This document shows, piece after piece, positions 52,859-58,678 of a DNA stretch of 64,000 nucleotides. The position numbers and the translations under genes are program-made. The stretch comes from UBA9676 sp963730065. Lineage in GTDB: Bacteria; Actinomycetota; Actinomycetes; Streptosporangiales; Streptosporangiaceae. The notes under the pieces were generated by a model. It ran no database searches and was not told the origin of the DNA. It saw only the letters and a program-made list of their open reading frames with translations. The stretch spans positions 62,001 through 126,000 of the forward strand of contig CAVSQL010000010.1 of assembly GCA_963730065.1 (NCBI GenBank), read 5' to 3'. How positions within the stretch are numbered: position 1 is the first letter of the stretch; each line of letters starts with the position of its first letter.

Positions 52859-52946
52859 ACGGGCAACTGTAGAGACTGTCACTGCACGCCGTGAAATACA
52901 GCCGGCAGCTCAAGGGACCAAGTGGACGAACCGAACCCGCACCCGC

Positions 52947-53072
52947 CAGGCCGTCAGAGCTTCTGTTAGCAATCCGTTAGCAGGCCAGATCGGTAAAGAT
53001 GATCAATGAGGCGTTTCGCCTGGTCAAGCTGGTGGTCAGGGGCGGGGTCGAACCGTCGGCCTGTCCGCTTTT
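52947..53072. repeat. 126-bp direct repeat, copy 1, with tRNA-Phe 3' sequence
   Basis: Shares about 80 percent identity with 54684-54811. It has CTTCTGTTAGCAA, the site GCGTTTCGCCTGGTCAA and GGTGGTCAGGGGCGGGGTCG, followed by AACCGTCGGCC. The last part is the inverse of the T-arm and acceptor end of a tRNA-Phe gene. The upstream part resembles the 3' end of an integrase gene, so this looks like an old attachment site copy. Confidence 0.65.
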
Positions 53073-53136
53073 GGGGACAGGCACTCCCCTAGGTCCAGGC
53101 TGCCGTCAAGGCGAGATGTGCGATCCGCGTGCGACC

Positions 53137-54360
53137 TCAGTGCGTGTGCCTGAGCGGCTCCACGCTGGTGCCGGTCGCGATCCATACGAAGACGTGCGCG
53201 GGCTCGAACGCATGATGGACGGCATCGACCAGATCGCCCTGCACGGTGTCCAGGTCAACCGTCCCGCGCAACCGCGCAGTAAACGCAGCCACCACCGCCT
53301 CGGCATCGTACTTTGCCCGGTTGAACCGGCGGTCCACCAGCCGCTGGACCCGCCTGCGCAGCGGGTTGAACAGCGCCGCGGCGGCCAGCGTCGAGGCCGC
53401 TACCGCCGCGGGGGAGGTGACCGGGAGCACATCGGTAGCCAGCAGCACCAGCCCGGCGAACACCCCGGCGAGCACCGCCGTGACGATCGTGTAGGTGATT
53501 ACCCGGCTGATGATGCGGTCGATCTCATACAGTCGGTACTTCAGCACCGCGACCCCGACGCAGACCGGGAAAACGGCCATGCCGACAGCGCCGACCAGCT
53601 GCCAGGGGGATGAGGAATTGCCCGAGGCCAGCGAGCTAATGAGCACTGAGATCACGAAGACTGCAGCGCCGCTGTAAAGCCATTTGAGCTGCTGACGACG
53701 CTCACCGCCGGAGCGCCGGTACCTGGGTACCTGCACGACCAGCCAGGCAAGCAAGCTCGCAAAAACCGCGACGGCCGCGACGGACTGGAGGTCCCCCCAC
53801 GCCCCGGCCGGGCTGACGAGACTGCCGCTGGCGTCGATGCGGATGTCATGCCCAGTAACGGCCGTGACGCCACTGGCCGAGGCCGCCAGCCCGAGCAGCA
53901 CCCCGGCGACGATAAGGACCTCAGACACCCGCCGCCCGCGCCCTGGCGGCAGCCGCCCATCGGGGAACAGCCACAGGAAGATCGCGATAAGGACCAGCCA
54001 GATCGGCCAGCTACCCAGGAGCACTACCGCCGCCATTCCAAACGGCAGGGTCCCGTGATGCATCCGGTAGTCCAGGACGGCGTAATCGCCGACGGGTGCG
54101 CCGCCGAACAAAAAGATCGCGAGCAGGAGCCACCCGATGGGATTACCTGGCCGGCGAGCCGCTACCAGGGCGCCGACCACTGCTGCAGGGCTCGAGAATG
54201 CCGCGGCAGTCAGCCAGTCGGCCACCAGCTGGCGATCGCCCGCCAGCTGGTGGGTGAGCAGGTCGAGCGGCGCGTGGGCCAGGCCGAGCCCGAGCGTGAG
54301 CACGCCGAACGCGACCGCCGCCACTGGTGCCACTCGCCGCGAGCTCACGATCGTGCTCAC
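53137..54360 (-). CDS. Actinobacterial multi-helix membrane protein (sensor-kinase N-terminus-like)
   Basis: Product of 407 residues from GTG 54360 (frame open to 54402). Nine to ten helices, for example VAPVAAVAFGVLTLGLGLAH, WPIWLVLIAIFLWLFPDGRL, VSEVLIVAGVLLGLAASASG, VAVFASLLAWLVVQVPRY and ITYTIVTAVLAGVFAGLVLL. The pattern VLKYRLYEIDRIISRVITYT followed by LFNPLRRRVQRLVDRRFNRA is found in sensor-like proteins that often precede histidine-kinase domains; here no kinase catalytic part follows. The gene lies exactly between the two 126-bp repeats and is probably the cargo of an integrated element. Confidence 0.75.
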   Translation of the reverse strand: MSTIVSSRRVAPVAAVAFGVLTLGLGLAHAPLDLLTHQLAGDRQLVADWLTAAAFSSPAAVVGALVAARRPGNPIGWLLLAIFLFGGAPVGDYAVLDYRMHHGTLPFGMAAVVLLGSWPIWLVLIAIFLWLFPDGRLPPGRGRRVSEVLIVAGVLLGLAASASGVTAVTGHDIRIDASGSLVSPAGAWGDLQSVAAVAVFASLLAWLVVQVPRYRRSGGERRQQLKWLYSGAAVFVISVLISSLASGNSSSPWQLVGAVGMAVFPVCVGVAVLKYRLYEIDRIISRVITYTIVTAVLAGVFAGLVLLATDVLPVTSPAAVAASTLAAAALFNPLRRRVQRLVDRRFNRAKYDAEAVVAAFTARLRGTVDLDTVQGDLVDAVHHAFEPAHVFVWIATGTSVEPLRHTH

Positions 54361-54504
54361 CGGGATCCCCACCCCTTCGCCGGGCTGACCGGAATGGGCC
54401 AACCCTACGTGCGGAGCGTTCCGGGACCGTTACGGGCATTGGTGCGCTCATTAGTGCCTGGCCACGATCGACCGCGGAAGCTTCGCGGCGTCACCATGTG
54501 CGGC

Positions 54505-54735
54505 CAGCCACGCGCTCCCACATGCACGATCTGCACCACTTGCACGCGACCGCGTTGCTTCTGGCCGGGGTTCCTGTGCACGTGGTGGCGGCCCGGCTTG
54601 GCCACGCCGACCCAGCCGTGACCTTTCGCGTCCACTCTCACGTTCTGCGCGAGCATGCAGCCGGTGTCGGGGACATCTTCACCCAGGCCATCACGGCTTC
54701 TGTTAGCAAACCCGTTAGCAAGCCGGAGCGGCAGA
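54505..54735 (+). pseudogene. C-terminal remnant of a tyrosine recombinase (integrase)
   Basis: The frame reads MHDLHHLHATALLLAGVPVH, VVAARLGHADPAVTFRVHSH and VLREHAAGVGDIF. This is the C-terminal catalytic box of tyrosine recombinases (HDLRHTHAT, then GHADPAVT, YAHVL). Catalytic Arg is His in HDLH and the nucleophile Tyr is His in RVHSH. The N-terminal three quarters is absent. The gene end runs into the tRNA-Phe sequence as in many integrative elements. Confidence 0.75.
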
Positions 54736-54811
54736 GATCATCAAGCAAGCGTTTCACCTGGTCAAACCCGGTGGTCAGGGGCGGGGTCGAACCGCCGACC
54801 TTCCGCTTTTC
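54684..54811. repeat. 126-bp direct repeat, copy 2, with tRNA-Phe 3' half
   Basis: Read on the minus strand the end gives the 3' half of a tRNA-Phe gene: anticodon loop CTGAAAA with anticodon GAA, anticodon stem AGCGGA, variable region, T-arm GGCGGTTCGACCCCGCC and acceptor CCTGACC. The 5' half is absent. Such 3' halves are regenerated by integration of elements at tRNA genes. Pairs with 52947-53072 in direct orientation, 1.74 kb away. Confidence 0.7.
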
Positions 54812-55046
54812 AGCCTCTGGTATCCCTGCGGTGACGCCCGTTCTGGGCGGAAAATCGGGTGTGGCTGCTGCCTGCTGACGCCGGTTGCTCCATGATCTTC
54901 GAGGTCGATTTTCAGCCGGGTGCCGGGAGCCAGCCGTGGGCCCTTCAGTGTCGCCGTGAGCACGAGGATCAGATTCCTCCAGTTGTCCCTGTGGCTCCTG
55001 CGGGCAGCAGCCGCCTTTTTATTCGGTCGAGGGCGAGGCAGGCCAG

Positions 55047-56315
55047 ATGCTCACAGAGACGCAGGACAACGAAGAGATCATCGCGCGGGTCGCCGCGCTG
55101 GATATCGGCAAGGCCGAGCTGGTGTGCTGCGTGCGGGTCCCGGATGAGGACCGGCGCGGGCGGCGGCTGCAGGAGGTGGAGACGTACTCCACGATGACCC
55201 GGTCCCTGCTGGGTATGGCCGATCATCTGCGCTGCCTGGGGGTGACGCGGGTGGTGATGGAGGCGACTTCGGATTACTGGAAGCCGGTGTTCTACCTGCT
55301 GGAGGCGGCCGGGTTCGAGACGTGGCTGGTGAATGCCAAGGACGTGAAGCACCTGCCCGGGCGCCCGAAGACCGACAAATTAGATGCTGTCTGGCTGTGC
55401 AAGGTCGCCGAGCGGCAGATGATCCGGCCGAGTTTCGTGCCGCCTCCTCAGTTCCGGCGGCTGCGGGATGTCACTCGTTACCGTGCTGATCTGATAGGGG
55501 TGCGGACTGCGGAGAAGCAGCGGGCGGAAAAGCTGCTGGAGGACGCGCAGATCAAGCTGAGCGTGGTCGCCTCGGACATCTTCGGGGTCTCCGGCCGGCA
55601 GATGCTGGCGGCGCTGATTGCCGGGGAGCGCGACCCCGCGGTGCTGGCGCAGATGGCACGGGCCGCGATGCGCGGCAAGATCACGGCGCTGCAGGAGGCG
55701 TTCACCGGCTACTTCACCGGCCACCACGCGTTCCTGCTGGAGAAGATGCTGGCCCGAGTGGATGCGATCGACGCCGATCTCGCCGCGCTCGATACCAAGA
55801 TCGAGCAGATGATCGCCCCTTTCGCCGCGGCGGCGCAGCGGCTGGATGAGATCCCCGGCATCAACGCCATCGCGGCATGCGTGATCCTGGCCGAGATCGG
55901 GATCGACATGGACCGGTTCCCCACTGCCGGGCACCTGGTCTCCTGGGCCAAGTTCGCTCCCGGAGTCAAGGAGTCCGCCGGGAAGAAGAAGGGCAAGAAC
56001 ACCACCGGCCACGGCAACTCCTACCTGGCACGGGTGCTCGGCAACGCCGCCGTCTCCGCCGGGCGGACCGACACCTTCCTGGGAGAGCGATACCGGCGCA
56101 TCGCCCGCCGGCGTGGCCGGAAGAAGGCCGTGGTCGCCATCGGCCGGTCCATCCTGGTCATCATCTGGCACCTGCTCGCCGACCCCGACGCCCGCTACAC
56201 CGACCTGGGCAGCGACTTCTACGACACCCGCATCAACCCCGAACGCCGCAAGCACAACCACATCCGCCAGCTCGAAGCCCTCGGCTACACCGTCACCCTC
56301 GAACCCGCGGCCTGA
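55047..56315 (+). CDS. IS110-family transposase (DEDD recombinase)
   Basis: Product of 422 residues. The N-terminal RuvC-like domain has Asp19 (AALDIGKAEL), Glu72 (VVMEATSDYW) and Asp110/Asp113 (PKTDKLDAVW), the DEDD set. The C-terminal transposase-20 domain has LDEIPGINAIAACVILAEIG and FAPGVKESAGKKKGKNTTGH, including a Ser that can act as nucleophile. The reading frame is intact. IS110 elements insert without terminal inverted repeats and use a bridge RNA from the non-coding end to choose target and donor; about 165 bp of non-coding DNA precede the gene. Confidence 0.92.
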   Translation: MLTETQDNEEIIARVAALDIGKAELVCCVRVPDEDRRGRRLQEVETYSTMTRSLLGMADHLRCLGVTRVVMEATSDYWKPVFYLLEAAGFETWLVNAKDVKHLPGRPKTDKLDAVWLCKVAERQMIRPSFVPPPQFRRLRDVTRYRADLIGVRTAEKQRAEKLLEDAQIKLSVVASDIFGVSGRQMLAALIAGERDPAVLAQMARAAMRGKITALQEAFTGYFTGHHAFLLEKMLARVDAIDADLAALDTKIEQMIAPFAAAAQRLDEIPGINAIAACVILAEIGIDMDRFPTAGHLVSWAKFAPGVKESAGKKKGKNTTGHGNSYLARVLGNAAVSAGRTDTFLGERYRRIARRRGRKKAVVAIGRSILVIIWHLLADPDARYTDLGSDFYDTRINPERRKHNHIRQLEALGYTVTLEPAA

Positions 56316-56489
56316 CCGCGGCGCCAGCCCGCCCGGCTCCGCCGACGCCCCGCCGGGCGCTGCCGCGCGCCCACTAACTCTCCGATTTTCGGATCAGGCG
56401 CATTCCCGGCGTGGCTGCATGTGGCTGGATGTGGCCTGACATCTGCCGGCATTGGCTTCCCGTTTGGCTCCCCAATCTCGTTAGCCCGG

Positions 56490-57002
56490 CTAACGTTCGG
56501 TGACCTGGTCAGGCTGACGAATCGCGGCGCCATCACCGCTAGGCAGCTCCTGGCATACCTGCCGCACGGGCACACCCGCCCGGTCGGCGGCGGCGCGGAT
56601 GTAGGCGACTGCTGCGAACAAGGCGTACTGCCAGAAGTCGTCGGTCTGCCACCAGACGACCTCCTCGAGCAGGTCCGGCTCGGCTCCCCCGTGCAGCGCC
56701 GCCACCGCCAGGACAGCGAACCGGAGCTTGCGCTTGTCCCGGCCACCGAACGTGCACTCGGACAGGAACCGATCCGCTATCCCCTCCAGGGCCACCGGAT
56801 CGGCCCGGCTGGCCCCACACCGGTCCAGCGCCTCGGCGCCCAGGCGGAGGAACACCTCGCCCGGGAAGGTGTCGTTGCGAGGGTGCAAGGGCGCGAGCTC
56901 GCTTACGATCCCGAAGATGTCGGCGTCCCGGGCCAGCCCGGCGAGCAGGGTCCGGCGGGCGATGACTGTGTCCTGGGGCGCAGGGCGCTTGCTGGCGGGC
57001 AT
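56490..57002 (-). CDS. Conserved hypothetical protein of the 56-kb cassette
   Basis: Product of 170 residues: ARRTLLAGLARDADIFGIVS, ELAPLHPRNDTFPGEVFLRL, GAEALDRCGASRADPVALEG, KLRFAVLAVAALHGGAEPDL, WWQTDDFWQYALFAAVAYIR and AAADRAGVPVRQVCQELPSG. It is mostly helical, with no obvious signal peptide, and no family is recognised. Pieces of the same gene occur at 2222-2405 and 47700-47830, so it is part of a spreading repeat. It lies opposite to the toxin-like gene at 57079 with a 76-bp gap between their starts. A defence or plasmid-maintenance role is possible but unproven. Confidence 0.7.
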   Translation of the reverse strand: MPASKRPAPQDTVIARRTLLAGLARDADIFGIVSELAPLHPRNDTFPGEVFLRLGAEALDRCGASRADPVALEGIADRFLSECTFGGRDKRKLRFAVLAVAALHGGAEPDLLEEVVWWQTDDFWQYALFAAVAYIRAAADRAGVPVRQVCQELPSGDGAAIRQPDQVTER

Positions 57003-57078
57003 ACCTCAACCGTAGGGCAGGACCGCCGGTCGCTGGCCGACCCTGGGCAGCCTGCCAGGAGTTTCGTAGTACGATTCT

Positions 57079-57335
57079 ATGGTGGAGGTTCTCCGCTCGG
57101 CCATGCGGCATGGCATCCCGGGCGAAGATATCCGCCACGCCATCGACAACGCTGTCGCCGTCGAGGAGGTCGGCGACGACCCGGTGCGCTGGCTGGTGCT
57201 CGGACCCGACCGGGCCGGGAACCTGCTGGAACTGGTGGTGATGGACCGCCCGCCGGCCCGGCGGTCATCCACGCCATGCCGATGCGGGCCGCATACCAGC
57301 GGCTGCTCCCGAAGGCCAGGCGAGAACAGGCATGA
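57079..57335 (+). pseudogene. Toxin-like gene paired with RHH antitoxin, one-base deletion
   Basis: ATG 57079, almost leaderless. MVEVLRSAMRHGIPGEDIRH, AIDNAVAVEEVGDDPVRWLV and LGPDRAGNLLELVVMDRP are then expected to continue as AGPAVIHAMPMRAAYQRLLP to the TGA at 57335. One C is missing in the Pro/Gly run near 57247 (the 47.9-kb copy has it), so the actual frame continues as ARRSSTPC. The intact version is a small protein of about 85 residues common in actinobacteria, upstream of an RHH gene and overlapping it (ATGA). The pair has the look of a type II toxin-antitoxin operon, by analogy to BrnT/BrnA. Confidence 0.65.
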
Positions 57336-57604
57336 ACCACGGACACCACAAGGACGGCACGCCGATCACCGACGCCGGCGTCGAGGCCATGGCCGACGAG
57401 GCTGAGCAGGGTTATGACGTGGACACGCTGCTGCGCCGCCGCCGCGGCGGACGGCCCCCGCTGGGATCGGCGGCGGCCTCGGTCGAGTCGGTGCGCCTGG
57501 ACCCCGAGCTCAAGCGCGCCCTGCTGGTGCGCGCCGCCCAAGAGCACGTCAGCGTTTCGGAAGTCATCCGGCGCGCCATCGGCGAATACCTGCGGGCCAG
57601 CTAA
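57332..57604 (+). CDS. RHH-type antitoxin-like protein, copy 2
   Basis: Product of 90 residues from ATG 57332, overlapping the toxin-like stop (ATGA). MNHGHHKDGTPITDAGVEAM, DEAEQGYDVDTLLRRRRGGR, PPLGSAAASVESVRLDPELK and RALLVRAAQEHVSVSEVIRR, ending AIGEYLRAS. The C-terminal half is a CopG-like ribbon-helix-helix; the basic middle segment is likely disordered and may wrap the toxin. It matches the copy at 47976 at all but a handful of positions. It should neutralise the toxin and repress the operon. Confidence 0.75.
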   Translation: MNHGHHKDGTPITDAGVEAMADEAEQGYDVDTLLRRRRGGRPPLGSAAASVESVRLDPELKRALLVRAAQEHVSVSEVIRRAIGEYLRAS

Positions 57605-57667
57605 CCGAGCGCCCCGCGCAGGCAAACCGCCAGGCACAGCGCGCCATGGCCAAGAAAGGATTCCGGG

Positions 57668-58015
57668 ATGGCCGGGCCAGGGTTGCCGGAACTGGACGTG
57701 GAACGGGTGCGCCGCTGGTGCCGCCAGCGCGTGCCCGGGCATCTCCGCGATCAGATCCGGGTGGAATGCGACGCCGGGCGCGGGCAGCTGACGATCGTAG
57801 AGTGCAGGCCGCCCTGGCGCAACGACATGGGTACCGCGTGGACCCGCTTCCCCATCGCCCGGCTGCGCTACACCACGGCGGCCAGGCGGTGGTCACTGTA
57901 CTGGCGCGACCGCAACCTGCGTTTCCACCGGTACGACCAGCTCCCGCCGTCGCCGCACGTCGACGACCTCCTCCAGGAGATCGACCACGACCCCACCGCC
58001 ATCTTCTGGGGATAG
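57668..58015 (+). CDS. DUF3024 family protein
   Basis: Product of 115 residues. GLPELDVERVRRWCRQRVPG, DQIRVECDAGRGQLTIVECR, PPWRNDMGTAWTRFPIARLR, YTTAARRWSLYWRDRNLRFH and RYDQLPPSPHVDDLLQEID are the DUF3024 signature. Occurs as the third gene after RHH antitoxins. Function unknown; the small charged domain has no predicted catalytic site. A decayed copy of its start is at 48313-48400. Confidence 0.85.
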   Translation: MAGPGLPELDVERVRRWCRQRVPGHLRDQIRVECDAGRGQLTIVECRPPWRNDMGTAWTRFPIARLRYTTAARRWSLYWRDRNLRFHRYDQLPPSPHVDDLLQEIDHDPTAIFWG

Positions 58016-58513
58016 CCGCCCCGCCCGGCGCCCACGCCTCAGCTCAGCGAATGACCGCCGCAGACGAGCGGCATCGCCTGCGGACTGGCCACACATTGTT
58101 GCCGACCTGCTCCCAGCTCCGCGCATGTAACCGCCGTTCTGCTCGCCGAGGAAACGTCTCGATCGTGGGCCGACTGCCACGCAGATCGTGGCTTTATGTG
58201 GCTGTGAAGGTTCGCGTGGCAGAAGGCGGTTGGTGCCCGGGGTTGTCTCGAGCTTGGCGGCCGGCCGCGGTCGCCGCCTTGATCGAACAGGCCGCCTCCG
58301 CGGTAGCTGCGCAGGCTCTCGCTGGTGCGGCACATCCCTGACCAGCCCACCGGCCGGGTAGTCGCGGCTGACGTGCACCAGAGCGAAGAGCGTGAGCGGG
58401 AAGGCTCCTCCCACCGCGCCTGACCCGGTAGCTGCCGGTGCCAGCAAGTCCCGGTCGCCTGCCGCAAGGGCTGCCGGCACCGCGCCTGCTGACGCCGCGC
58501 CGGGCAACCCGGC
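58016..58513. other. Intergenic region, no gene supported
   Basis: 500 bp between the DUF3024 gene and the 54-residue ORF. Frames on both strands are of low quality. No terminator hairpin with T-tract was found, and no tRNA. Confidence 0.45.
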
Positions 58514-58678
58514 TCAGCCACCGAGGTAGAGTTCGCCGTCGCGCTCGGTCACCGGCACCGGCCCCAGCGGGAACACCCGCGTGAGCAGGCGGTACCCGAA
58601 GCCAAGGGCGGGCACAGGCTGTTCGGTGTACTCCCGGCTGGGCGCGTGTGCCAGACGGTCGCGTGTGTGGGGCTTCAT
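58514..58678 (-). CDS. 54-residue protein coupled to the NB-ARC/TPR regulator gene
   Basis: ATG 58678 overlaps the stop of the regulator gene (ATGA at 58675-58678), the classic arrangement for translational coupling. The reading frame is MKPHTRDRLAHAPSREYTEQ, PVPALGFGYRLLTRVFPLGP, VPVTERDGELYLGG. It is soluble, without signal peptide or cysteine; the middle is hydrophobic and Pro-rich. I recognise no family. Being stuck to a TPR-STAND regulator, it might be a peptide ligand, a small co-regulator or a precursor peptide. The start, frame and coupling are good; its function is open. Confidence 0.65.
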   Translation of the reverse strand: MKPHTRDRLAHAPSREYTEQPVPALGFGYRLLTRVFPLGPVPVTERDGELYLGG

